64,000 nt of DNA from AVCC01 sp041736255. Lineage in GTDB: Bacteria > Pseudomonadota > Gammaproteobacteria > Burkholderiales > Burkholderiaceae_D. Location: NCBI GenBank assembly GCA_041736255.1, contig JBGSTZ010000156.1, positions 1 through 64,000 of the forward strand, written 5' to 3'. The notes beneath the pieces were generated by a model. That model saw only the letters and a list, made by a program, of their open reading frames with translations. It ran no database searches and was not told the DNA's origin. Positions 33,106 through 41,548 of the stretch are shown here, in pieces (position 1 is the first letter of the stretch; every line of letters starts with the position of its first letter). Made by a program: the position numbers and the translations under genes.

Positions 33106-34395
33106 TTACGGCACCAATCGCGTCAGACCGCCCATGTACGGATGCAGCACTGTCGGGATTTCTACGCTGCCATCGGCCTGTTGGTAATTCTCTAATATTG
33201 CAACCAGCGTGCGACCGACTGCCAAACCTGAACCATTCAGGGTATGCACCAGTTCCGGCTTTCCCTGTGCATTGCGGAAACGGGCTTGCATGCGGCGCGC
33301 CTGGAACGCTTCGCAGTTCGACACCGATGAAATCTCACGGTAAGTATTTTGCGCCGGCAGCCACACTTCCAGATCGTAAGTCTTAGTCGCGCCGAAACCC
33401 ATGTCGCCGCTGCACAGGCTGACCACCCGATACGGCAGACCAAGCTTTTGCAAAATAGCTTCGGCATGGCCGGTCATCTGTTCCAGCGCTTCGTAAGATT
33501 GTTCCGGATGGACGATTTGCACCATCTCGACCTTGTCGAACTGATGCTGGCGAATCATGCCGCGGGTGTCGCGGCCATAACTACCCGCTTCCGAGCGAAA
33601 GCATGGCGAATGCGCCGTCATTTTGATTGGCAGCGCGTCAAGCGCCACGATTTCATCGCGCACGATGTTAGTCAGCGGCACTTCAGCAGTCGGGATCAGG
33701 TAAAAGGTCTCACCCTCGCCTTCCACCCCACCCTTTTTTACTGAAAATAAATCCGCTTCAAATTTCGGCAACTGGCCGGTGCCGCGCAAGCTGTCGGCAT
33801 TGACCATGTAGGGCGTATAGCATTCGGTATAACCATGTTCTTCGGTATGGGTATTCAACATGAACTGCGCCAATGCGCGGTGCAAACGGGCGATGCTGCC
33901 TTTCATCACCGAAAAACGCGCACCGGTAATCTTGGTCGCGACCTCGAAATCCAGCCCCAGCGCGGCGCCAACATCGACGTGATCGCGCACCTCGAAATCG
34001 AAGATGCGCGGCGTGCCGACCTTGCGTAACTCGACGTTGGCGGTTTCATCCAAGCCTTCCGGCACCGATTCATGCGGCAAATTCGGAATCGCCAGCATGA
34101 ATTCGCCAATACGGGTCTGCACGGTAGCGAGCGCGCCTTCATTATTTTTCAGTGCATCACCCAGACCGGCCACTTCCGCCATCACTTCCGAAGTATCTTG
34201 GCCCTTGCTTTTGAGCATGCCGATCTGCTTGGACAGCGCGTTGCGCTTGGCTTGCAAATCTTCGGTACGGGTCTGAATCACTTTGCGCTCTGCTTCGAGC
34301 GCATTGAAAGTGGCGACATCGAGCTGAAACTTGCGCGCGGCCAGGCGGGTGGCGACGCTGTCGATGTCTTTACGTAGGAGTTGGATGTCGATCAT
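33106..34395 (-). CDS. serS: Seryl-tRNA synthetase
   Basis: Class II enzyme charging tRNA(Ser) and tRNA(Sec) with serine. The 429 residues show the N-terminal coiled-coil arm that grips the tRNA variable loop (about 25-105), motif 2 (FRSEAGSYGRDTRGMIRQHQ) and motif 3 (GSGLAVGRTLVAILENYQ). I start at ATG 34395 (MIDIQLLRKD), the standard family start; an in-frame extension to 34455 is not conserved. It lies downstream of rarA on the same strand, 104 bp apart. Confidence 0.97.
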   Translation of the reverse strand: MIDIQLLRKDIDSVATRLAARKFQLDVATFNALEAERKVIQTRTEDLQAKRNALSKQIGMLKSKGQDTSEVMAEVAGLGDALKNNEGALATVQTRIGEFMLAIPNLPHESVPEGLDETANVELRKVGTPRIFDFEVRDHVDVGAALGLDFEVATKITGARFSVMKGSIARLHRALAQFMLNTHTEEHGYTECYTPYMVNADSLRGTGQLPKFEADLFSVKKGGVEGEGETFYLIPTAEVPLTNIVRDEIVALDALPIKMTAHSPCFRSEAGSYGRDTRGMIRQHQFDKVEMVQIVHPEQSYEALEQMTGHAEAILQKLGLPYRVVSLCSGDMGFGATKTYDLEVWLPAQNTYREISSVSNCEAFQARRMQARFRNAQGKPELVHTLNGSGLAVGRTLVAILENYQQADGSVEIPTVLHPYMGGLTRLVP

Positions 34396-34499
34396 AGGGG
34401 TGTCGTTAGCGTTAAGGTTTCCGGTAACGCATTGTATCAAGCCGTGGCAAGGCAAATCCCATCACATATCGAAAATACAAGATAGATTGCACCCGCCCG

Positions 34500-35783
34500 T
34501 CACTTTTTCGCCTTTTTATCCAGCTCCCGCAAATGCGCCATTTTTTCACCGATCTTGCCTTCCAGTCCGCGCGGGGTCGGGCTGTACCAATGCTGATTGA
34601 CGATGCCATCAGGCAGATAGGTTTCGCCAGCAGCGTAAGCTTCCGGCTCGTCATGCGCATAGCGGTACAACTTGCCGTAGCCGAGTTCCTTCATCAGCCG
34701 GGTCGGAGCATTGCGCAAATGCTCCGGCACCGGGCGCGACTTGTCTTGCTTTATGAAAGCTCTGACCTGGTTGTAAGCCATGTAACCGGCATTGCTTTTG
34801 GCTGCAATCGACAGATAGATCACCGCTTGCGCCAGCGCCAATTCGCCTTCCGGCGAGCCCAAACGTTCATAAGTGGCGGCAGCATCATTGGCAATCTGCA
34901 TCGCGCGCGGGTCGGCCAGGCCGATATCTTCCCACGCCATGCGTACAATGCGGCGCGACAGGTAACGCGCATCGACGCCGCCATCAAGCATGCGGCATAA
35001 CCAGTACAGCGCCGCATCCGGATTGGAACCGCGCACCGACTTGTGCAGCGCTGAAATCTGGTCGTAAAACGCATCGCCGCCCTTGTCAAAACGGCGTAGC
35101 GTGTCGCCCAGACATTCCACCAGCAGCACTGCATCGACTTCTTTTATATCCTTGGCTTGTGCTGCGCGAGCGATGATTTCCAGCGTATTCAACAGCTTGC
35201 GGCCATCGCCATCGGCACTCGCTATCAGCGTCAGTTTGGCATCTGGTGCAAATTGCAAACCATCCAGCTCGGTCGCGCAGGCGCGGTCTAGTAACGCGCC
35301 CAAGTCATCCTCGGTCAGCGACTTCAGTACATAAGTCGCCGCACGCGACAACAGTGCGCCATTGACTTCGAACGAGGGATTTTCGGTTGTGGCACCGATG
35401 AAGGTGAATAAGCCGCTCTCGACATGCGGCAGGAACGCATCCTGCTGGCTCTTGTTGAAGCGATGCACCTCATCGACGAACAGGATGGTGCGGCGGCCAG
35501 AATTAGCGCGAATCACCTGCGCCCGTTCGACTGCTTCGCGGATATCTTTCACCCCGGACAGCACCGCCGGCAGCGCGATGAATTCCGCATTGAAACTGTC
35601 CGCCATCAGGCGCGCCAGCGTAGTCTTGCCGACACCCGGCGGCCCCCACAGGATCATCGAATGCGGCTCGCCCGATTCGAACGCGACGCGCAGCGGTTTG
35701 CCGGCGCCAAGCAAGTGTTGCTGACCAATCACATCGTCCAGCGTTTTGGGACGAAGTCGTTCGGCTAGGGGAATCAAGGTCAT
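34500..35783 (-). CDS. rarA: Replication-associated recombination protein RarA (MgsA)
   Basis: AAA+ ATPase related to clamp loaders that acts at stalled replication forks. The 427 residues begin PLAERLRPKTLDDVIGQQHLL, with Walker A in GPPGVGKTTLARLMADS, Walker B in LFVDEVHRFNKSQQD, sensor 1 in GATTENPSFEVN, and the C-terminal tetramerisation part YLPDGIVNQHWYSPTPRGLEGKI. Length is normal. The neighbour serS is the usual one in Burkholderiales. Confidence 0.96.
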   Translation of the reverse strand: MTLIPLAERLRPKTLDDVIGQQHLLGAGKPLRVAFESGEPHSMILWGPPGVGKTTLARLMADSFNAEFIALPAVLSGVKDIREAVERAQVIRANSGRRTILFVDEVHRFNKSQQDAFLPHVESGLFTFIGATTENPSFEVNGALLSRAATYVLKSLTEDDLGALLDRACATELDGLQFAPDAKLTLIASADGDGRKLLNTLEIIARAAQAKDIKEVDAVLLVECLGDTLRRFDKGGDAFYDQISALHKSVRGSNPDAALYWLCRMLDGGVDARYLSRRIVRMAWEDIGLADPRAMQIANDAAATYERLGSPEGELALAQAVIYLSIAAKSNAGYMAYNQVRAFIKQDKSRPVPEHLRNAPTRLMKELGYGKLYRYAHDEPEAYAAGETYLPDGIVNQHWYSPTPRGLEGKIGEKMAHLRELDKKAKK

Positions 35784-35895
35784 TGGCGGGCAGGCATAAA
35801 GTCAGGAAATGGAATTGTAGTCTAGCGCATCGGCGGTATACTTCCACGCCGCACCATCCCGAGCCACGCCATTCATCATCACATCATTCATCGCC

Positions 35896-36204
35896 ATGCA
35901 AGCACAAGACAACATCGCCCTCCATACCAAACTGGTACAAGAAACCGCCCAAATCGCCTGGGTCGAACTGCAGCGCTACTTTGCCACTGGCGCGGTGATT
36001 TACGTCAGCGACAGCCTTGACCTGATCGACGTTGCGATGCGCATCAGCAATGACGACAAGAGCGCCATAGAGCAATGGATGCAAACACGCCAGCTCGGCA
36101 AAGTGTCAGACAACCAAGCGCAAGAATGGCTGGAAACAGAGGCGATAGTCTGGTCAGTAGTGGTCAATCCATGGATTCTGGTGCAGCAGAAAGCATCCGC
36201 CTGA
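35896..36204 (+). CDS. DUF2288 family protein
   Basis: 102 residues; a small conserved protein of unknown role found in many beta- and gammaproteobacteria and cyanobacteria. Recognised by ETAQIAWVELQRYFATGAVIYVS, LDLIDVAMRISND, GKVSDNQAQEW and WSVVVNPWILVQ. No signal peptide or catalytic motif. The ATG has only a poor binding site. It is divergent from rarA, with 112 bp between. Confidence 0.85.
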   Translation: MQAQDNIALHTKLVQETAQIAWVELQRYFATGAVIYVSDSLDLIDVAMRISNDDKSAIEQWMQTRQLGKVSDNQAQEWLETEAIVWSVVVNPWILVQQKASA

Positions 36205-36254
36205 CGAGCACTTGCCGCTCATCGCAGCACCCGACGCCTTGCTGCGCGCCGAAC

Positions 36255-36326
36255 TATACTGCCAATTGCATTTTTAACGCCCGCAATCGAATACTGCGGT
36301 AAATGCAATTTTTATTGTCATATTTG
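36255..36326 (+). repeat. 71-72 bp AT-rich intergenic repeat, copy 4
   Basis: TATACT (36255-36260), six bases, TGCATTTTTAA (36267-36277), a perfect CCGCA-N9-TGCGG hairpin (36281-36299) and an AAATGCAATTTTTATTG right part. The terminal ATACTCC is replaced by ATATTTG. One extra base lies before the hairpin. Unlike the others it sits between the 3' ends of two convergent genes. Confidence 0.65.
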
Positions 36327-36350
36327 CAATAAAAAATCGCAACTGTAGAT

Positions 36351-36371
36351 GGCTGCGACAGGGTCGCAGCC
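36351..36371 (-). terminator. Hairpin after the small HTH gene
   Basis: GGCTGCGA and TCGCAGCC pair perfectly across a 5-base loop, 14 bp beyond the HTH gene stop on the minus strand. The T-rich stretch comes only about a dozen bases later, so termination may be inefficient. Confidence 0.5.
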
Positions 36372-36385
36372 GAACCCACGGTTTT

Positions 36386-36676
36386 TCAAGCCAGTTTGGG
36401 CTTGCCTTGCATGCCACTCAACCGATATTTCATCCGGCGGTCACCCATCAGATCGCGCAACATACGAATACTCATGCCTGACGCTTCGTGCATGCGAATC
36501 AACAACGATGCACCGATCGGCAAGCGCCGGTGTCGAATCTTGCTGATAACCGGCGGCGCGACCTCCAGTTTCCGGCTCAGTGCCGCATCATTTTTCAGTT
36601 TCAATTGTTCGATCAACGTATCCAGCAGATTGTCTGGATTGAAATCTTGTGGTGCTAATGAATTTTGTTGATTCAT
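36386..36676 (-). CDS. Small Cro-like helix-turn-helix protein
   Basis: 96 residues. LLDTLIEQLKLKNDAALSRKLEVAPPVISKIRHRRLPIG is a compact HTH in which the recognition helix is probably VAPPVISKIRHRR. The closing IRMLRDLMGDRRMKYRLS is conserved in a Burkholderiales family of unknown regulators. AGGAGATTGCC gives a strong binding site. The 589-bp upstream gap is unusually long and AT-rich, consistent with a regulated promoter. Targets unknown. Confidence 0.78.
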   Translation of the reverse strand: MNQQNSLAPQDFNPDNLLDTLIEQLKLKNDAALSRKLEVAPPVISKIRHRRLPIGASLLIRMHEASGMSIRMLRDLMGDRRMKYRLSGMQGKPKLA

Positions 36677-37265
36677 GGCAATCTCCTAATAGTTAGTTAT
36701 CAGTTTAAATACCTGATTATTAACTATGGCATTCTGATATTAATTTAATTCTTGGTAACGCAAAATTAGTTGTATTTTATTTAATATTACGCAAACTTCA
36801 TGCTACATCAGACATACTTGCCAACTGGAGCTGCCAACTGTAGGTATCAACTGTGTTGCCGATTTTTAATATCGAAATGGAACTGACACCATTCAAACCC
36901 GGATATTTTCACTATAAAAAAATATCTGTATTTTTAAAATTTTTCAACTGAAAATTGCATTCCGAGGCCATGTCAATGCAACAGTTCTCTGATGCCCGAA
37001 AGGGAAGTGAATTGCGATAGCGGAGCAAGTTATTTGATATCAAAAACCCTGTACTGTGCAAATCGCTGATCCACCTTTACCGGCTGCGCTTGGCGTCTGA
37101 CATTAGTCAATATACGCATACCTGATCGCGCTAAAATCCCAAAAAATCCGTTTGTCATGCCGATTTTGCCCAGCATTGTTCGTCGCACAATCAAAACGCA
37201 AGTTTAGCTGGCTGACTGGGTCCGCAAGCCCTGCTCCATAACCCGAATCCAGAAAGGAAATTACC
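36677..37265. other. Long AT-rich divergent intergenic region
   Basis: 589 bases with no supported gene. The half near 36680-36960 is strongly AT-rich. It includes TGTATTTTTAA at 36930, which resembles one piece of the 71-bp repeat but lacks the rest. The other half is of ordinary composition. No hairpin or binding-site pair stands out. Confidence 0.45.
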
Positions 37266-37742
37266 ATGCCGCAAGTAAAACCTATTCCAGAGGGGATGCG
37301 CACGGTGACGCCGCACTTGGTTTGCGCCGGTGCGTCCGAAGCCATTGATTTCTACAAAAAGGCGTTCAATGCAGTCGAAGCCGGACGGCTCCCGGGACCG
37401 CAGGGCAAACTTATGCATGCCCAGATCCGTATCGGCGATTCGGCCGTCATGCTGGTCGACGAATTCCCCGAGTGGGGTTCGTTCGGACCGAAGTCGCTGA
37501 AAGGCACGCCGGTCACCATCCATTTGTATGTCGAGGATGTCGACGCCGTGTTCAAACGCGCGGTCGAGGCCGGCGCTACAGTCAAAATGGCGCTCGCGGA
37601 CATGTTCTGGGGCGATCGTTATGGCATTCTTGAAGACCCGTTTGGTCATCAGTGGTCGATCGCCAGCCACATGCGCGATGTGAGTCCGGAAGAAATGCAA
37701 CAGGCGATGCAGACAGGGAGCCCTGAACAGTCCGGAATGTAG
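37266..37742 (+). CDS. VOC (glyoxalase/PhnB-like) superfamily protein
   Basis: 158 residues of the vicinal oxygen chelate fold in the PhnB-like group, often annotated as glyoxalase or bleomycin-resistance-like. Family landmarks are VTPHLVCAGASEAIDFYKKAF, HAQIRIGDSAVMLVDE, the second-repeat strand VTIHLYVEDVDAVFKRAVEAGA and GDRYGILEDPFGHQWSIASH, holding the usual His/Glu metal-site positions. No substrate can be inferred. AGAAAGGAAATTACC is a good binding site. It precedes a YciI-family gene by 64 bp, a pairing commonly seen near extracytoplasmic sigma factor genes, though none is here. Confidence 0.88.
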   Translation: MPQVKPIPEGMRTVTPHLVCAGASEAIDFYKKAFNAVEAGRLPGPQGKLMHAQIRIGDSAVMLVDEFPEWGSFGPKSLKGTPVTIHLYVEDVDAVFKRAVEAGATVKMALADMFWGDRYGILEDPFGHQWSIASHMRDVSPEEMQQAMQTGSPEQSGM

Positions 37743-37806
37743 ATCATGCAGGGTGGATCACTTTCCAATCAGCGCCAACCCCTCTGACAGCATAAGGAGA
37801 AATGAC

Positions 37807-38205
37807 ATGCGATTCATGATGCTGATGATCCCCAAAGGATACGAAAAGGCAGCCCCGGGCACAATGCCGGATGCCAAGGACGTTGCCGCGATGATGCGAT
37901 ACAACGAAGCGCTGCAAAAGGCCGGCGTGCTGCTCGCGCTCGACGGCCTGCATCCGCCGCCGATGGGCGCGCGCGTCTCCTTCAACGCAGGCAAGCCCAC
38001 GGTAACAGACGGCCCATTCTCCGAAGCCAAGGAGGTGCTTGGCGGCTACTGGATGATCCAGGTGAACTCGAAGGAAGAAGCTGTCGAATGGGCGTCGCGC
38101 TGCCCCGCTTCCGACAACGAAGTGATCGAAGTGCGCCAGGTGCAGGAGTTATCGGACTTCCCGGCTGATGTCCAGCAGGCCGCCGCCGGTTTTGCCGAGT
38201 TTTAG
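37807..38205 (+). CDS. YciI/DGPF-domain protein
   Basis: 132 residues of the YCII-related (DGPF) family, a ferredoxin-like fold whose role is unclear. MRFMMLMIPKGYE, TDGPFSEAKEVLGGYWMIQV and the following EEAVEWASRCP are the family signature. ATG 37807 is chosen because AAGGAG stands nine bases upstream; an in-frame start at 37753 adds 18 unconserved residues. Probably co-transcribed with the VOC gene; the ECF sigma factor that often completes this trio is missing. Confidence 0.88.
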   Translation: MRFMMLMIPKGYEKAAPGTMPDAKDVAAMMRYNEALQKAGVLLALDGLHPPPMGARVSFNAGKPTVTDGPFSEAKEVLGGYWMIQVNSKEEAVEWASRCPASDNEVIEVRQVQELSDFPADVQQAAAGFAEF

Positions 38206-38388
38206 TATGAGCAACATGCGGCGCATTGGTAAAGCAGGAATTTTGCGGGTAATAGCCCCGCGCCTGCGAAACTCTAATAGCAAAAACTGTGGTTTTTCTC
38301 TTGCCATTCTAAAAAACAATACGTAGTTTGAACTTCGCAAGCACGGTACTAAGCTGCCATGATCTAACATACGCACTACAAAGCAATA

Positions 38389-38721
38389 TCAGAACGTAAG
38401 CGTTGCCGCTTTTTCACTATTGACGAAAACAAAACAATTCGTCTTGGTCACAAACATGCCCATGCTGGTCATACAGGTCGCGGTGACGGCTTTGCCTTCA
38501 TAGTGCCCAAAAAACTCTCCGTCACCGGATAGCAAGGATAAGGTTTTGTCGATGACGGTTTGTCCATTGACTCTGATCACTATTCCATTGGTGAACTGAT
38601 TCATCTCTCCCGAAATATTCCATTGGGCGCCGGCGTAGTTTGCCGGACGGTAGCCCTGTGACGGGGCGGAGGCGCAGCCGGCAAGAAAGGCGATAAGCGG
38701 AAATATTTTGACAAATTTCAT
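38389..38721 (-). CDS. Small hypothetical lipoprotein
   Basis: 110 residues. The signal sequence MKFVKIFPLIAFLAGC ends in a good lipobox LAGC, so the protein should be lipidated at Cys16. The mature part is beta-rich with no recognised family; a pair of cysteines (in TATCMTSMG and KTNCFVFV) could form a disulfide. ATG 38721 gives the signal sequence directly, while an in-frame ATG at 38766 would put 15 polar residues in front of it. AGAAAGA upstream is a weak binding site. Confidence 0.65.
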   Translation of the reverse strand: MKFVKIFPLIAFLAGCASAPSQGYRPANYAGAQWNISGEMNQFTNGIVIRVNGQTVIDKTLSLLSGDGEFFGHYEGKAVTATCMTSMGMFVTKTNCFVFVNSEKAATLTF

Positions 38722-38796
38722 AGGACTATCTTTCTGGTGGAAAATCGATTTTTGATGATCATTCAAGCGTCTTGTTAATCAGCACGAAGCATGTGA

Positions 38797-38816
38797 GTTG
38801 GGCTGCAAAGCCCAAC
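38797..38816. repeat. Palindromic repeat hairpin
   Basis: GTTGGGCT-GCAA-AGCCCAAC is a perfect 8-bp stem with a GNRA-type loop, related to the fragment at 3203-3243. It lies between the lipoprotein gene and the cold-shock fusion gene, in the downstream region of the latter. Confidence 0.5.
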
Positions 38817-38930
38817 ATTTAGCACCCGCAGGTTCCCTAATAAATGTCAGGCTTCGCAAGTTCAGCGCCAACCTGCCAATGAGCCAAGGTACACAATTCT
38901 TGCGTGCGGAATCATTTGCCACACCAGAAC

Positions 38931-39536
38931 TCACTGTGCAAAAAAACCCGTGCACCATTGCTGTTCGCACGGAACGCCATCGAAGTTGCCGTCCATTTGG
39001 GCACCCGGACAATTCTTCAGAAAATACGTCGCTTCGGCGCATGAAGTCATCTGCGAACAATGGGTTCTGCCGTCACACTTCGCCTTGAACGAGGGCTGGG
39101 GCTGCGCCGGAACTGCCACGGTGGACGAAGTGCTTGCAGCTGCTAGATCCTGCGGGACAATGCGGTGCGAAATCTTCGCGTATGCATAGACCCCGAGGCT
39201 CACGATCAGCACTGCCGCAACCGCAGTTTTGAAAAAACTCCGCCGCGGCGCAGCGGCCTTGCGCCGTGCGCGTCCGGTAGCCGCCGATGATGTATGCGCA
39301 GGCCGCTGTACGTTGACCGCTTTCTTCTTGCCTTCATTGTTTAGCGCGATTTCGAACGACAGCTTTTCGTTGAGGCACGGCCGACCATCCGGCGGGAATG
39401 ATGAGATATGGATAAATATCTCGTGCCCGCCTTGCATCGGCGCGATGAAGCCGAAGCCGCGTTCATCGTTCCACTTGATCAGCGTTCCGTCGAAGCGTAT
39501 CGGCACCAGACCCGGCGGCTGAATCAAGGCGCCCAC
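38931..39536 (-). CDS. Cold-shock domain / membrane helix / Excalibur domain fusion
   Basis: The 201 residues combine three parts. Residues 14-77 form a cold-shock (nucleic-acid-binding) domain with RNP1 RGFGFI (26-31) and RNP2 IFIHIS (40-45). A basic linker and a membrane helix (about 102-119) follow. Residues 151-195 form an Excalibur-type calcium-binding module with six cysteines and DGNFDGVPCE. The layout puts the cold-shock domain in the cytoplasm and the Excalibur module outside. Such fusions exist in proteobacteria without a known role. Its start overlaps the end of the DUF2726 gene by 13 bp. Confidence 0.82.
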   Translation of the reverse strand: MGALIQPPGLVPIRFDGTLIKWNDERGFGFIAPMQGGHEIFIHISSFPPDGRPCLNEKLSFEIALNNEGKKKAVNVQRPAHTSSAATGRARRKAAAPRRSFFKTAVAAVLIVSLGVYAYAKISHRIVPQDLAAASTSSTVAVPAQPQPSFKAKCDGRTHCSQMTSCAEATYFLKNCPGAQMDGNFDGVPCEQQWCTGFFAQ

Positions 39537-40036
39537 CTTAGCGCTTCCGGCTTGAATGCTGGCGTCGGCAGCAATGCAGCCTGGATCGCCGACTGGTCGG
39601 GAATCGCCTTGACCTGCCAGCGGATCATCCTGATTCCGGCTGCGGCCAAAGCTTTGTCTTTTTTTGCGTCGGCTGTCTGGCGTTCCGGTTTCTGATGCGA
39701 GGCGTCATCGAGTTCGATCACGGCGACGATGGAGGAATCTTTGTTGCACACGACAAAATCGGCGCTCATGCGGTTGATGCGGTTCAGCCAGGATTGGTGG
39801 TTGTTGCCTTTCTTGACGCCCAGCAGGCGCGAAAGCTGAACCTGCGCCAGGATTATGTGGTCGGGTAGCGCCTCGATCAGGCGGAAATACAGAATTTGCT
39901 CGGGTTGCGACAGGGGCTTTTTTGCATAGAAAGGCCACGCTTCATTGCCGGAATCGCCTCGCGACTTTGCTTTCAGAAAAGCCAGAACAACTGCCGCAAT
40001 CACCACGACCAGCAGCAACAGAGAAATTGATTTCAT
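39524..40036 (-). CDS. DUF2726 membrane-anchored nuclease-like protein
   Basis: 170 residues: an N-terminal membrane helix (about 4-22), then a DUF2726 domain of the restriction-endonuclease-like sort. Visible features are LSQPEQILYFRLIEALPDHIILAQVQLS, ADFVVCNKDSSIVAVIELDDASH (a D-x(n)-E-x-D pattern like a nuclease metal site) and KKDKALAAAGIRMIRWQ. It is translationally coupled to the cold-shock/Excalibur gene. Nuclease activity is inference from fold likeness. Confidence 0.78.
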   Translation of the reverse strand: MKSISLLLLVVVIAAVVLAFLKAKSRGDSGNEAWPFYAKKPLSQPEQILYFRLIEALPDHIILAQVQLSRLLGVKKGNNHQSWLNRINRMSADFVVCNKDSSIVAVIELDDASHQKPERQTADAKKDKALAAAGIRMIRWQVKAIPDQSAIQAALLPTPAFKPEALRWAP

Positions 40037-40533
40037 TATTTTTATTCAACCTTTGATGGATGTACCAGACTGGCAGTCTGGTTTTCGAGGCGTAGACCGC
40101 ACGTCGCAGGGGGCCGACTGGCGCGCAAGACGTCATGCCTGTTATTTTGCATAGTAGCAATATTTTGGAGTGGATAGTATGAATATTGCAATGGTGCACT
40201 AATGAATGCGGCGTTTGTAGTGTGCCATATTCCGGCTCAAATGGGCGCTTGGGCGCGCCCGCTGCGGGATGCTGCACACTCTGTGAAAAGACACACTGCG
40301 CCTTATACAATCAAAATACGGCTCATAAAATGATTGTAAATACCATAAATTCACCTCACCGTTATCTCTAACAGTCGGTCGGACTTATGGAGAATCGGGC
40401 TCATGAAAGTGACAAAAGGCAAGATTATTTTCAATAACGTATCAGGTTGTTCCCTGCTCGGTTGCGGATGCTTTTCCCAGCCCTGTAACTTATATGCAAA
40501 ATTAAACCAAAATCCTACGTTTCCATTGATACG
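40037..40533. other. Intergenic region with a short hairpin
   Basis: 497 bases between two minus-strand genes. ACCAGACT-GGC-AGTCTGGT at 40065-40083 is a perfect 8-bp hairpin just upstream of the DUF2726 gene. The adjoining 60 bases read like a short conserved repeat. A plus-strand frame starting at 40403 overlaps the regulator gene and is not supported. Confidence 0.45.
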
Positions 40534-41466
40534 TCAGCTTTCATGCCTTGCGCGCCAATCACGCAAGCTGTCTGGGATGTCCGCAAGGTTGCTCAGTACA
40601 TGCACCGATTCTGGTGGGCGGCGAGACAACACCGGGCAATGGCCACCGACCCACAGCTCTATTCCTGCCGGCAATTTACTGGATAAATCGTTTAATCCTT
40701 CCAGCACGTGTCTGGGATTCATCGCACCTGAAAACGACAACGCGACGATATCCGCACTTTGCGAGCGGGCGGCGCTGGCGATGTCAATGGTCGGCGTTTG
40801 GACACCCAAGGAAATACAACTTGCGCCATCGAGTACAAAAATCGATTCCGCCATCAACAAACCCAGGCCATGCTGCTCTTGGGGCAAGGTCGTCAACAGA
40901 ATGCGCGGGCGCGCAGACTCTTTCCCCTGCGGCAGCATGGAGATGGCAGCGCGCATCACAATTTGCACCGACTCGGTGTACAAATGCTCTTCAAAAACTT
41001 GCAACGCACCGTTAGCCCAAGCATCACCTACCAAGCGATTGAGCGGTGCCAATACTTCGACGATAAAACGTTCCAGCCCCATGCGCGACAAGGCTTGCGA
41101 CAAGCGGTGCCGCAGCACTTCGGCTTGATGCGTTTTGCATAAATCCAGATAACCTTGCAGGAGTGCAGAATCGGCCTCGCTGGCACTGCTTGCGTCAGTA
41201 GTGCCAGTTGCTGCTAACACTGATTTTTGCACCAATTGTTGCAACTCCTCGGTGCTGTAATGCATGATTTTTCCGGGGCGATGGCCTTGGTCCAGCAAGC
41301 GCTTTAAAAGCCGCAGTTTGTCTACCTGTTCAAATGAATATGCACGCTCGCCCAGATCATCCCTGCTCGGCGTGGGGAATCCATAACGGCGCTCCCATAC
41401 CCGCAAAGCATCTTTGGATATGCCTGTGTCGCGCTCTACTGCGCCGATACTCATTATTATTTGCAT
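40534..41466 (-). CDS. MerR-family regulator with cobalamin-binding domain (CarH/LitR-like)
   Basis: Predicted light-sensing transcriptional repressor. The 310 residues begin with a MerR HTH (SIGAVERDTGISKDALRVWERRYGF, 6-30). The helical bundle contains W150-x9-E160-H161, the motif that lies over the adenosyl group in CarH. The C-terminal Rossmann-like cobalamin domain has E197-x-H199-x-x-G202, the lower-ligand motif, with LWVGGH near the end. In this family adenosylcobalamin-bound tetramers repress in the dark and release DNA in light. It is divergent from an eight-gene operon and probably controls it. Cofactor binding and light response are inferred from motifs. Confidence 0.88.
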   Translation of the reverse strand: MQIIMSIGAVERDTGISKDALRVWERRYGFPTPSRDDLGERAYSFEQVDKLRLLKRLLDQGHRPGKIMHYSTEELQQLVQKSVLAATGTTDASSASEADSALLQGYLDLCKTHQAEVLRHRLSQALSRMGLERFIVEVLAPLNRLVGDAWANGALQVFEEHLYTESVQIVMRAAISMLPQGKESARPRILLTTLPQEQHGLGLLMAESIFVLDGASCISLGVQTPTIDIASAARSQSADIVALSFSGAMNPRHVLEGLNDLSSKLPAGIELWVGGHCPVLSRRPPESVHVLSNLADIPDSLRDWRARHES

Positions 41467-41484
41467 AAAAATTCACTTACCTGT

Positions 41485-41509
41485 TTGTACATCCATTTAC
41501 CATGGACAA
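41485..41509. promoter_or_regulatory. Candidate operator near the regulator gene
   Basis: TTGTACAT (41485-41492) and ATGGACAA (41502-41509) form an imperfect dyad with a 9-base spacer, 19 bp upstream of the regulator start. The same half-site recurs at 41581. The half-sites resemble the TGTACA-like cores reported for CarH/LitR proteins. Confidence 0.5.
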
Positions 41510-41548
41510 ATTATCTGTAAACAGCGCTTATTGCTAGTTATTTGCTCG

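Noticed and set aside
36925..36965. Possible sixth copy of the 71-bp repeat
   Set aside because: Only TGTATTTTTAA matches; the hairpin core and the right end are absent at the required spacing.
38779..39060. 93-codon minus-strand frame next to the cold-shock fusion gene
   Set aside because: It overlaps the supported fusion gene in another frame and shows no motif.
40403..41128. Plus-strand frame beginning MKVTKGKIIFNN
   Set aside because: Most of it is antisense to the MerR-type regulator, its binding site is distant, and the product looks like random translation.
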